A DNA stretch of 64,000 nucleotides from Arctopsyche grandis (GCF_051622035.1 NC_135367.1:12994501-13058500), one strand, 5' to 3'. Positions 38,301 through 47,751 are shown, numbered from the stretch's first letter. The notes: generated from the sequence alone by a model not told the origin. Numbers and translations are program-made.

Positions 38301-40178
38301 TCATTCATGATTTAACTTCATAAAATAATACTTAAGGAATACCAATGCATCTAATGTATCATGTTTCATTGAATTTTGAATGTTTTTACAAAACTGATCA
38401 GCAACCGAAAATACACGCTCACTTGCCGTTGCCGTTGGTTGAATTGTTAACACGCAATTAAACAAATTGTCTAAATTTGGAGTGCGATTTCCAGTCAGTT
38501 CGAGTAGCTTAAAATCTTTGTCTAAATCCCATGTGTCACTACTTTGCACTTCCGGAACATTCATAACGGAGGATATACTCTTTTGCAGTTCTGAAATCAA
38601 ACTATCTGTTTTTGATACATCCATTTCCTTTGATGTCTGTGAGCTTTCAGCTACTTCTGTGATCTGTAAATCGTTTGAATTTTCGAAATCTCCAGGATAA
38701 AGTCTTTGTATAATAGTTTTTGCATATGATATAATAGAAGATTTCGACGCATATGTTTGAGTTGGGTTTAAAACCGTCTTTGGAACAGATGCGTTTTGAA
38801 GATATTTGATCAATGAAACTAAAGTTTTATTTCTTCGCTCCGATATTCTTTTAGTTAAAGCTTCATATATTTCGAAACTGAGAGAACTATCCTTCTTTTT
38901 TAGTTTGTCAAATAAAAAGTTAAATATTCCTTCCGCTGTTAAAATATTTGCATCAATTTTAGATAACTCCTTCACAGCAAGCTCGGTTGGTTTCAATATA
39001 TATAATATATTTTCTAAAATTGTGAAATCAATTTCATTGTACATGTTTTCACTACCGGTTTCAATGAGAGCTTTTCTTATACATTCTTTAATTTTTAAAA
39101 ACACTTCAATCATTGGTATTAAAGAATTCCACCGATTCTTACAATCTAATACAAGACGCATCTCATTTTTTTCTTGCTCCAACACGTATTTCTGTAAAAT
39201 GTAATTTCTTCTGTTGGAGTTTTTGAAGTAACATACGATTTGACGAACATTTTTGAGTACTTTATATAACTCTAAACGTGGATAATAATTTGAATTTACG
39301 TCTACATCAGAAATAAAACAGTCAAGATCTTCATCCGATTCATCATTATCACTGCTATCATTATCAAACAATTCCCGCTCATTTGAGGTAATTTTTTTGT
39401 AAAATACATCCATTATAGCCAAATGGATGGCGTTATTATAGCAAAGTTGACTTTCAATTCCAATTAAATGGCCGTATTTCTTCATAACTTCAGCACCATC
39501 ATGTGTGCACGAAATTATGTCTGTATTTAAATTAAGCCCGAATTCATTTAATTTATTTGTTATTAATTTTTTTAATGTGAAAGCATCACATGTATCTTTA
39601 ATAAATGTCAAACCCAACTTATGTTCAGTTTTTAAATTTTTTTTAGTATCATGTAAAGTTACATTTAAATATCGTCTATGGTTTAAATCTGTCCATTCAT
39701 CTACACTGATTGAAAAGCGACTTCCTGATTCTTTAAACTTCAAAAGTTCATCTCTAAGTTCTAGTTTCCTTTGGTTGTAAAATTCTAAAATCATCGTTTT
39801 AACAGTCAGTGGATTCTGTGGCATTTGATATCCTCTTTTATTGAAAAATTCTTTCAAAGCAGTTGAATTAACTATATCTTTAATCGAAAAACCATCATGA
39901 GCAACACATTTAGCTAAAAGTTCTGGTAGAGTTTCCGTTTTAACACAGTTTCGAATATTACTTGTAAGTTTCAAACATTTCACTGGGATTTGGTCTGTGT
40001 TTTCACTTTTTTTAGAATCTATTCCATGTTTCAATTTCAAATGATTAGCAAGTCCTGATGTGGAACCTCCCTTACATTTTATTTTTGACTTGCAAATTAC
40101 ACAATTAGCTACTTCACCAATTTCCTTTACGAAGAAGCTCCATACTCCAGATTTCTTTGAATTAATAAGTGGTGAAAA
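38301..40178 (-). CDS. hAT transposase-derived exon with BED finger, probably fused to ZAD
   Basis: An uninterrupted 625-residue frame counted from a strong acceptor (TGCATTTTTTCAG|TTT) at 40,179. Residues 11-51 form a BED zinc finger (GVWSFF, Cys26-x2-Cys29, His46-x4-His51). The RNase H-like core shows SVDEWTDLNHRRYLNVTLHD, SCTHDGAEVM and DCKNRWNSL. The C-terminus carries the hAT dimerisation block (TIQPTATASERVFSVADQFC then DALVFLKYYF). Length and order match full-length hAT transposases of the kind with a PNLDNLFN-type linker. The only in-frame ATG before the finger lies eight codons upstream, inside what looks like the acceptor's pyrimidine tract, so the start is probably supplied by splicing from the ZAD exons at 43,511-42,968, phase 0 to phase 0; that model gives 780 residues. 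No terminal repeats were found around it. Alternative: a plain, nearly intact hAT transposon. Confidence 0.85.
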   Translation of the reverse strand, partial: FSPLINSKKSGVWSFFVKEIGEVANCVICKSKIKCKGGSTSGLANHLKLKHGIDSKKSENTDQIPVKCLKLTSNIRNCVKTETLPELLAKCVAHDGFSIKDIVNSTALKEFFNKRGYQMPQNPLTVKTMILEFYNQRKLELRDELLKFKESGSRFSISVDEWTDLNHRRYLNVTLHDTKKNLKTEHKLGLTFIKDTCDAFTLKKLITNKLNEFGLNLNTDIISCTHDGAEVMKKYGHLIGIESQLCYNNAIHLAIMDVFYKKITSNERELFDNDSSDNDESDEDLDCFISDVDVNSNYYPRLELYKVLKNVRQIVCYFKNSNRRNYILQKYVLEQEKNEMRLVLDCKNRWNSLIPMIEVFLKIKECIRKALIETGSENMYNEIDFTILENILYILKPTELAVKELSKIDANILTAEGIFNFLFDKLKKKDSSLSFEIYEALTKRISERRNKTLVSLIKYLQNASVPKTVLNPTQTYASKSSIISYAKTIIQRLYPGDFENSNDLQITEVAESSQTSKEMDVSKTDSLISELQKSISSVMNVPEVQSSDTWDLDKDFKLLELTGNRTPNLDNLFNCVLTIQPTATASERVFSVADQFCKNIQNSMKHDTLDALVFLKYYFMKLNHE

Positions 40179-40824
40179 CTGAAAAAATGCACATACAGAC
40201 ATATAATGTAGATTATGAAAATAGCACTTACAATTATTAACCTATCTGTACATACACATATAAATCTAAGCGTTTATGTTTTTATGCTATGCAAATTTAC
40301 AATTTTCAACTTAGGACCATAAAATTTGGAATATTATCTCATAGTGCTCTAATTTTGACAGTGGAAGAGCTCATAAACAGGGTCCAAGGACCCCTATACC
40401 AAAACCTCTGAGCATAGCCGCTTTTATATATGTATGTAGTATATACATATATATTATATCTTGGTAAATTTTGTTTGGCAAAAATAAGTTTTTTATTTAT
40501 TGTTTATTCTTGATCACAATTATTTTTTTTGTCTAAAGAAACAGCCAACACAGTAATTGACCGGTTTTGGTTTTAGTCTTTTTTTTTTTGGGAATTTGGA
40601 TAAATTTTTTCCATATATTATAATTGCATCATTATGTCATAGGAATTATAACAATATGATGCACTTAGAAAATGGCTATATTTAGTTAAAAGCGTTAGGC
40701 ATTTTTCTATATATGTATGTACATATGTATAAAAGTAAATCTATATCCCGTTTTAAACTTCTCAGTCTGCAAGATATATAATTGTTGCTGATTACCCGAT
40801 ACACTCATATCTTATATATAAAAC

Positions 40825-41033
40825 GGTAAACGGATTATTCCGCAAAAAGTGATCTCGCGCACGACAATTGTTGCCACAAAAATCGCGGATACGAAATATC
40901 TGGCACTTGAGTTCACGTTAGTTATTTCAGGTTGATAGCTTTCGACCGATGGAGTTTTTGGGTGCCAGATGTTCCATATTAGAGATTTTAGTGACGTGCG
41001 CGAGACTGCTTTTTGCGGAATAATCACTGAACC
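40825..41033. mobile_element. MITE, GGATTATTCCGCAAAAAG family, full copy
   Basis: GGTAAACGGATTATTCCGCA and the inverted right end GGTTCAGTGATTATTCCGCA are terminal repeats; ATATAAAAC flanks both sides (40,816-40,824; 41,034-41,042). The interior is non-coding. Related full or partial copies lie at 19,211, 20,669, 47,549 and 48,480. An 8-9 base duplication fits hAT- or Mutator-type mobilisation. Confidence 0.8.
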
Positions 41034-41049
41034 ATATAAAACAAAGGCC

Positions 41050-41700
41050 GTTCATTGTGTGTATGTAATTCGTTACTGATTGGCTATCGTTAAATATTCA
41101 TGTTTTTCGATTCAAATAAATTTAATAAAAAAACAAATGAATGTTTACTAATAGATTGGCCATATTTAAATAATAGAATTATAAAAATTTATATAATACT
41201 TGATAGGGGTTAACTCCAGTGGACAATATTTGATGACTCTTTCCAAATAATCTTGAAATTTCTTCATCAGTGTTGATTGGACCCAATAGATCACATTTTC
41301 TCGCAAGCTGCTTTTCAAACAAAGAGAAATAAGGATAAGTATAATTTCGAGAATAATAATAATAAAATTATATTTAAAATATGTATAACTACCTAACCAT
41401 TTGATTAAATGAAATTTACTTTACAAATATATTGAACAGATTGTTTGCATAGTAACTAGTTTTAAAATGAAAATAAAATTATATCAAATAATCTTTATAT
41501 TAATGCGAAAATAAAGGAAGTGGCATGCAGAAATGAGCGGCAAGTAATAATCTTATCAGAGAAAATTAAGAAATTCTAGTGTTTTTACTCTCAATATATT
41601 TCATGGTGAACAGTAAAAGTCTGTTTATATTATCCTGTACTGCATGTCAACAATTTGGCACACCTGGTACAGTTTTGGTGACATGCACTGATATATAATA
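41050..41700. other. AT-rich DNA with a Helitron fragment
   Basis: 41,100-41,170 matches the inner part of the Helitron-like copies at 7964 and 41,921 (TCGATTCAAATAAATTTAAT). The remainder is unremarkable; about 41,612-41,700 resembles the left part of the MITE at 47,937 in worn form. Confidence 0.4.
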
Positions 41701-41920
41701 GGTTGTGGCTATTTGTTGATACAGTATCGACGAATTATTGATTATTTGTCAATATTTCATATGTACTCTACCTTCAAATAGTCAATAATTCGTAGATATA
41801 TAGTATCTACAAATAGTCAACAATTAGCAGATACTATATCTACAAATTGTCATTAATTCGTCGATACTGTATCTACAAATAGTCATTAATTCGTCGATAC
41901 TGTATCTACAAATAGCCACA
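41701..41920. repeat. Amplified relative of the GGTTGTGGCTATTTG foldback
   Basis: It begins GGTTGTGGCTATTTGTTGAT and ends in CTACAAATAGCCACA, inverted relative to each other. Between them a roughly 36-base unit (ATCTACAAATAGTCATTAAT, then TCGTCGATACTGT) is repeated several times. The right end is cut by the Helitron-like element starting at 41,921. Confidence 0.7.
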
Positions 41921-42113
41921 TCTAATATATAATTTCGAAAGAGACTTTGTATGTATGTATGTAAGTATTGTTGGTTGGGAATATGGCGACGATTCGATTT
42001 TTTTTCGATTCAAATAAATTTAACAAAAAATCAAATGAATATTTACTATCAGATTCGCCAAGTTTAAGCTGTTTATATTAAAAACACTGAGCGAAGCCGG
42101 GTAAAACAACTAG
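41921..42113 (+). mobile_element. Non-autonomous Helitron-like element, copy B
   Basis: A|TCTAATATATAATTTCGAAA at the start and GAGCGAAGCCGGGTAAAACA then ACTAG|T at the end. It meets the Helitron pattern exactly: TC start, hairpin near the 3' end, CTAG end, insertion between A and T, no target duplication. It inserted into the end of the preceding repeat. Confidence 0.75.
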
Positions 42114-42387
42114 TTCTAAATAATATGAAATTATCGTGTCAGTTACTGCCGTTTCAGATACGCCATGTAAACATTACGGAAGATACGAAGGTGTTCATAT
42201 AGAAGGTACTGAGGAATATTTTTCTTACTGTTGTTTACGTGCCAGTTTGAGATGTATTGGTATAAAATAACCTGTTCTGTTCGTCGTGGAATTAAATTAC
42301 ATCGAAATCCATCGAAGCTCTTTATACTCGATTTGGAATCTCTTTATCTCAAATGATGTATCCAAATCGAACTTACCGAATAATAAT

Positions 42388-42745
42388 AAAAATAATTATT
42401 ATTAGTTGGACAGCTAACAAGTAGTAATTACACTATTGAGACATACAAAATATGAAATTTATTTTGAAATGTTTCCTGCGAGCGTTTGTTTGTATCAAGT
42501 TTGACCTCTATTTAAGTAATGTATCAAAATCGAACATACCGAATAATAAAGATGATAACCAGCATTAAGCTGAGTTGGACAACTCTAGAGACAGATAAAA
42601 AGTTATGGGTGAATAATACATACATACATTCTTTGAATGTATCTTTTGATAGTTTGCTTGAATTTGAACCAAGGTTTTTGATAAAACATTTATATTTAAT
42701 GCGTCCAAATTTTCGAAGACTACGTATCATATAATATTCAAACAA
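42388..42745 (-). pseudogene. Remnants of a third ZAD-gene copy
   Basis: 42,388-42,490 matches the donor-side end of ZAD exon 2 plus the following intron of the copy at 46.8 kb (TAATTACACTATTGAGACAT, TTTATTTTGAAATGTT, GCGAGCGTTTGTTTGTAT). The splice donor is lost here (GA in place of GT). A second short repeat of the same neighbourhood (TGTATCAAAATCGAACATAC) follows at 42,519. It points to a longer ancestral ZAD array. Confidence 0.6.
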
Positions 42746-42967
42746 TTCAAAAATTTCTCCAATTTTAATTTGTCTTTTTTAAAACATCAACATTAATCAC
42801 ATTATTAATGATAATATCATAGCTCAATGAGGTACCGTTTGGCCACTGCTTTTTATTTATTTTGCTTGGAAAACATCTTTCTCTACTCGGAACCATGTGC
42901 ATACCCCATTATAAAGCAGTTACACTTTGGAGATATTCAAAGTACAAAATTTATTTTAAAATGTTAC

Positions 42968-43511
42968 CTGCGAGTATTTGTTTGTATTATCTTCATCGTG
43001 CGATGATAAATCACTGCTGCTTTGGTGTTTCCTCTTCAGACTGTGATGTGGATTACTCATTTCATTTGCGTCAATTTGTTTCGAAAAGTCTTTATCTGCA
43101 GTACTCGCCCGCCTTTTATCAATGACAGGTTTGATGTCTACATTTTCCTCCCAAACATAATCTTCCAATGTGATTTCTTCCATCTTGATTCGAGATTTGG
43201 AAGATCTTCGCCTTAGTATTTCGTCATTTTTAATGCAAGCTTTCTTAAAATTAGCAAACGATTCCAGTTGGGATTCGCACGACAGGCATATTGAATCTGG
43301 AAGCCCGTCACCTTGTTCTACCTGCCATGGAGAAAGAACTGTTTGGTATAATAATTTGTGAAATGTATAAGATAGAGGAACAGAGAGCGGATACACCGAC
43401 TTTGAGATGACAGCAGTTCCAGATGTGTCGTTCTATTGCTTGAGTATTATCGTAGATGGGGACATACGTTTCAAATGGTGCGGAAGATAGGCAGAGTCGG
43501 CACTCCGTCAT
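42968..43511 (-). CDS. ZAD zinc-finger 5' module, copy 1
   Basis: Two exons: 43,511-43,401 and 43,321-42,968, joined across a 79-base intron. They encode a full ZAD domain (MTECRLCLSSAPFETYVPIY...CCHLK|VEQGDGLPDSICLSCESQ then LESFANFKKACIKND), with both Cys-x2-Cys zinc pairs, followed by a charged linker ending NTNKYSQ. ZAD domains dimerise insect zinc-finger proteins. Exon 2 ends CAG|GTAACA in phase 0, so the protein must continue in a further exon; no C2H2 fingers exist in the window, and the next strong phase-0 acceptor leading into a long frame is that of the hAT exon at 40,178. The four-base repeat at the junction (GTCG/GTAG) makes the exact splice point ambiguous but not the protein. 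Compared with copy 2 there are about 23 changes in 155 residues and no length change. Confidence 0.85.
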
Positions 43512-43669
43512 GCTGACTTCAACTTCAATGTCTCGAGTACCGTTTTCCAATCATACTAAACTGTCACAACACAACACACAGGGTTGCCATCTAATTTATA
43601 ATGATACAAGTGATTTTGCACGATGCCTTAGTGTTGTGTCAACACTATGACAAAAACTTTGTACGAAAC

Positions 43670-43881
43670 GGTTCGGTGATTACTAGTCAAATGTGAACCG
43701 GTCACAGGACAAACGGTCGCTTTAGATCGGTCACACGTGATCACCCGTCACACTAAAACTAGTCACACCCTAAAATCGGTCAACCAGTTTTCTTGTGACC
43801 AGTTTTAGTGTGACGTGTGACCGATCTAGAGTGACCGGTTGTCCTGTGACCGGTTCACATATGACTAGTAGTCCGTTTACC
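43670..43881. mobile_element. Foldback MITE, full copy, upstream of ZAD copy 1
   Basis: The left arm GGTTCGGTGATTACTAGTCA...GATCGGTCACACG pairs with the right arm CGTGTGACCGATCTAG...GACTAGTAGTCCGTTTACC. TACGAAAC is duplicated on both sides (43,662-43,669; 43,882-43,889). It lies 159 bases upstream of the ZAD start codon. Non-coding. Confidence 0.85.
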
Positions 43882-43889
43882 TACGAAAC

Positions 43890-45338
43890 ATGTAAATAGG
43901 ATTTAAATATAGAAGGAAAGTTGATTCGAATTTATGTATAAATAAAAACATTTTCCCAATATTTGATATTATGTTTAGCCGAAATTAGTCTTGCATGGAT
44001 TATACAATAATAGTGATGTCATGCCGCGCCGTCGTCTTTATAAGGTCTGTATATATTATCCAGCATTGCACGTCAACCGCTCGGTACAGTATTGCACGGA
44101 AAAGACTAATTCTAATCATACTACGCAACAACGACAGATCCAGGGGGGAGGGAGAGAGGGGGCGATGGAAGGAAAGTGCCAGATATTTAAAAATATGTAT
44201 ATATTTTTGTTGGGTGGAAAGTAATTGAAAAGCAAAAAATTGTTGATGATTTTCTTTTATTCTATCCGGCCTTATCTAATCCTTTGGTGATCTAAGACCC
44301 CGCTCCGATAGAAAGAAATCTTTCTGCGTTAGAATCAGCATAATGCAAAATTATTAAGCTAATATCGTTTTTAAAAGCTTTTTTGAATAATCCGAAAAGG
44401 TTTATTTCTTATATTTTATGTAGAATAGCAATAGCTATTAACGATCATCCAACTCGAATCTGCTTCATGAGTTCACTATTAAAAATTAAAATGTAATTGT
44501 AGCAAGTTGCTGCTTAATATTTCACTATATTGAGATTTGCAGGATGTTCAAAACTTATGCCAATCAAAACGTAATACAGCGAGTTGTCGGTCAACGATCC
44601 ATCATATCAAAAGTTATCTGCAATACTACATATCGATGGCTTAGTGCACATATATTGTATGTCCATTTTTGATTTTTTTTGTAACGAATTTTAAGTTGGT
44701 AAATGCTGGAATAATTTAGGTTTTTCCTTTCAATATAATTTATGTGGTATACGTAAATTACCGTTAAAATTACATACATAGATATATTGTAATATTATTA
44801 CATACATACTTATTTTCATTCGACAAAATTTCTCGATAGTTCTCAATTCTAAAAACCAAAAATTCAATCTCAGGATTTCGATCAATTGTTAAATTTTAAC
44901 ATTTAAATTAGAAAATTTTCTACATACTATCTTTAGTTTCCGGATTTTAGAAACCAGCTCTACGAACCAAAATTATTTTAGTAACCGGCTTTATCTAGCC
45001 AATGCGAACCTATAGCAGCACATCACTGCACATACACATTAGTAGGTACGAATCTGTCCATATAGACCGTACTAAAGAATATTTTTCGTATTGCCATTCA
45101 CGTGCAGTTGGCGGCTTGAGTTGTACTAGTTTAGACGTACCTTAACTGCTCATCCCGGAGTTAAATTAGGTTTGCATTTTTTTACAAAATTAAAAATTAA
45201 AATATAATATAGTAAACACGTGTATATTTCTCTGAAATAATATAAAATTTTAAAATAAATAAGTACATAAATATGTATGAAAAATAATCATTAAAAAACA
45301 AAAAATTTAAAAATTCGATAACACATTCTAATATTTTA
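43890..45338. other. Upstream part of the ZAD duplication, then gene-free DNA
   Basis: 43,890-44,035 matches 47,760-47,895 (AATAAAAACATTTTCCCAAT, GCCGAAATTAG, GTCATGC.GCGCC), showing that the duplication extends beyond the ZAD exons. From 44,040 to 45,338 no gene is seen; 44,041-44,100 and 45,040-45,150 carry worn relatives of the MITE at 47,937. Confidence 0.55.
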
Positions 45339-45340
45339 TT
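45335..45340 (-). promoter_or_regulatory. Poly(A) signal overlapping the stop of the piggyBac-derived frame
   Basis: AATAAA on the minus strand overlaps the TAA stop codon at 45,341-45,339, so the 3' untranslated region would be only a few tens of bases. Confidence 0.5.
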
Positions 45341-46733
45341 ATATATTTTGTAGGTAGGTAAATCTATCGCAGTCAGGACAAGAAACTAGTCCAATCCTAT
45401 GAAGTAAGCACACAGCTTTTCCACAGGAATAACACATTAATCTAGTTCTTTTTTTAGCAGGCAACGGACAAAATCGGCATGATCCCCTACTCGGCGTTGA
45501 CTTAGACACAACTTTGGTTTCTGTTGATGTTAATACTACGGGTGATTTTGGCAGAACCTCTTCACAATATGCTAAAACTACATCAATCGCATATTGTTGC
45601 TTGACGTGATATGTTTGTCTGATAACTTTCCTTTTCAAAATATTAGGTTTCACCAATTCCAGACACAATTCTTTAATGAAAAGCTTCTGACGGTCTGCAC
45701 TACCTATTTTCCAATTTGGGTACCTGTTTATCCATAATAAGTAAGCATTTAGCGCTGCCATATCCAACAATTCCATAAACACTCGAAAAGGCCATCTCTT
45801 GGTCGCCTTTGCACAACAATACCTATTTTTGTCTAAATTCACAACTGCATGTTTTTTTCGCTTCATTTTGTACGCTTTATGTAAACTTGTAGTACCAGCG
45901 CCAGTGTGAATTTCTAAATTATTTATATACGACGTTGAAGAGTCGACTGCTGTCCAAATCAATATCCCATATCTGCCGCGCTCAGATTTTTCGAAAACTC
46001 GAAATGGACAATTGCCTCTATATGTCACCAAGTGTTTTTTCACGAGTATGTTGGAAGATTGAGTGTAATTTAGTATACAGGCGTCTCGAAATTTATCAAA
46101 AATTACTTTTATTGGTTCTAATTTGTTTGAAGACGCTTGAAATCGTTCCTGCCGTGTTTGTTTGTTGTCAAAACGTATGTAACTGTATATTTTGTAAAAT
46201 CTATCCCGAGACAATGCTGCCGAAAAAAATGGCCAGGCAAAGGGAGTTTCTTTTGTCCACATTTCAGAAATATTTATTTTTTGTGGCGTGATAATATTTT
46301 TGCCAGATGCCAGCATTAATCCAACGAATGCATATAATTCGTCTTCTGTAATTGCATCGATATTATTTTCCAATAATTGAATATTATTTATGTGCCGATT
46401 TGTCTCATCACATATCTCTTTCACAATTTCTTCATTTATGAATAAGGAAAACATTGATTTAATGTTAGTGCTGCTAACAATTTCATTTTCAAGTTTAGAA
46501 GTCTTGGTATCCCATTGTATTGAGGGAGCAGGTTGTTGCGAACTTCCATCTAATCTACATTTTGTTCCAATTACTGGATTATCTTCACTTTCACATAAAT
46601 CAAAATGTAAGTCTAGTTCTTCAACGAAATCTTCTGTGTCCGACGTATCATCTTTAATTTCAAATTTTGAATCACTATCATCATACTCATCTTCATAATC
46701 GGCTATCAATTTATTTTCAGCTATTTCTTTTTT
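45339..46733 (-). CDS. piggyBac transposase-derived exon, catalytically degenerate, probably fused to ZAD
   Basis: A 464-residue frame from the acceptor TTTTTATTTTAG|AAAAAA at 46,734 to 45,339. It has an acidic N-terminal stretch (DYEDEYDDSDS), then the piggyBac core: ELYAFVGLMLASGKN, PFFSAALSRDRFYKIYSYIR, YRGNCPFRVFEKSERGRYGI and a C-terminal cysteine-rich domain with CRFC, CYSC, C-x3-H and CPDC. Active piggyBac enzymes have Asp in a TVDEQL-type motif just before the RG-CPFR block; here it reads ILVKKHL, and the stretch expected to carry the second Asp, after the HTG motif, is missing, which makes the frame shorter than the usual 550-600 residues. So it cannot be an active transposase but keeps the DNA-binding tail. 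No in-frame ATG lies near its start; the first is well inside. Spliced to 47,390-47,280 and 47,199-46,846 it gives a continuous 619-residue ZAD-piggyBac protein. No TTAA-bounded ends were found. Confidence 0.85.
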   Translation of the reverse strand, partial: KKEIAENKLIADYEDEYDDSDSKFEIKDDTSDTEDFVEELDLHFDLCESEDNPVIGTKCRLDGSSQQPAPSIQWDTKTSKLENEIVSSTNIKSMFSLFINEEIVKEICDETNRHINNIQLLENNIDAITEDELYAFVGLMLASGKNIITPQKINISEMWTKETPFAWPFFSAALSRDRFYKIYSYIRFDNKQTRQERFQASSNKLEPIKVIFDKFRDACILNYTQSSNILVKKHLVTYRGNCPFRVFEKSERGRYGILIWTAVDSSTSYINNLEIHTGAGTTSLHKAYKMKRKKHAVVNLDKNRYCCAKATKRWPFRVFMELLDMAALNAYLLWINRYPNWKIGSADRQKLFIKELCLELVKPNILKRKVIRQTYHVKQQYAIDVVLAYCEEVLPKSPVVLTSTETKVVSKSTPSRGSCRFCPLPAKKRTRLMCYSCGKAVCLLHRIGLVSCPDCDRFTYLQNI

Positions 46734-46845
46734 CTAAAATAAAAATAAATTATTATTAAAAATGATTATTATTGTTTGGATAGCAAACAAGTAGTAATTA
46801 CACTATTGAGACATACAAAATATAAAATTTATTTTGAAATGTTAC

Positions 46846-47390
46846 CTGCGAACATTTGTTTGTATTTTCTTCATGATGCGATGAAAAATTGCTGCCGCTT
46901 TGGCGTTTCCTCTTTAGACTGTGATGTGGATTATTCATTTCATTTAAGTCAATTTGTTTCGAAAAGTCTTTATCTGCTGTACTTGGCTGCCTTTCATTAA
47001 TGACTGGTTTGATGTCTACATTTTCTTCCCAAACATAATCTTCCACTGTGATTTCTTCCATCTTGATTTGAGATTTTGAAAATCTTCGCCTCAGTATTTC
47101 GTCATTTTGAATGCAGGCTTTCTTAAAATTAGCAAACGATTCCAGGTGGGATTCGCACGACAGGCATATTGAATCTGGAAACCCATCACCTTGTTCTACC
47201 TGCCATGGAAAAATAACTGTTAGGTATAATAATTTGTGAAATGTATAAGATAGAGAAACAGAATAGCGGATACACCGACTTTGAGATGACAGCAGTTCCA
47301 GATGTGTCGTTCTATTGATTGAGTATTGTTGTAGATGGGGACATACGTTTCAAATGGCAGGGAAGATAGGCAAAGTCGGCACTCCATCAT
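46846..47390 (-). CDS. ZAD zinc-finger 5' module, copy 2
   Basis: Two exons, 47,390-47,280 and 47,199-46,846 (80-base intron), with the same lengths (111 and 354 bases) as copy 1. The ZAD domain is complete (MMECRLCLSSLPFETYVPIY...CCHLK|VEQGDGFPDSICLSCESH), followed by the same linker ending NTNKCSQ. The donor CAG|GTAACA is phase 0 and only 112 bases of intron separate it from the phase-0 acceptor of the piggyBac-derived exon at 46,733. ATG is chosen at 47,390; a second ATG follows immediately. Upstream in-frame codons start after a stop, so the ATG is well bounded. Confidence 0.88.
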
Positions 47391-47548
47391 GCTGAGTCCA
47401 ATTTCAAAGTTTAGAATACCCTTTTCCAATCATACTAAACTGTCACAACACAAGACACAGGGTTGCCATCTAATTTACAATGATACAAATGTTTTTGCAC
47501 AATGCCGTCGTGTTGTGTTAATACTATGACAAAAACTGTGTTCGAAAC

Positions 47549-47751
47549 AGTAATCGGATTATTCCACAAAAAGCGATATCGTGCAAGTCACTAATATATC
47601 GATTACGGAACATCTGGTACTCGAGTTCTTGTTAGTACAATATTTCGCGTGTTAAGCTTTCGATTGATGGAGTTTTGGGTGCCAGATGTTTCGTGATCGA
47701 GATTTTAGTGTCTTGCGTGAGACCGCTTTTTGCGGAATAATCATCGAACTG
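47549..47751. mobile_element. MITE, GGATTATTCC family, upstream of ZAD copy 2
   Basis: AGTAATCGGATTATTCCACA at the left and (inverted) CAGTTCGATGATTATTCCGC at the right; flanks TTCGAAAC and TACGAAAC are an 8-base duplication with one mismatch. It sits at the same distance from the ZAD start codon as the foldback MITE in copy 1. Confidence 0.8.

Noticed and set aside
38806-39780. Plus-strand frames within the hAT exon
   Set aside because: Shadows of the minus-strand transposase frame.
40179-40202. Eight codons (MSVCAFFQ) in front of the hAT exon as its true start
   Set aside because: They coincide with a pyrimidine-rich splice-acceptor tract ending TTTTTTCAG, so they are more likely intron; kept only as a fallback if the frame is a free-standing transposon.
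41701-41920. CRISPR-like array
   Set aside because: Units are adjacent with no unique spacers and lie between inverted repeat ends in a eukaryotic genome; it is an expanded foldback element.
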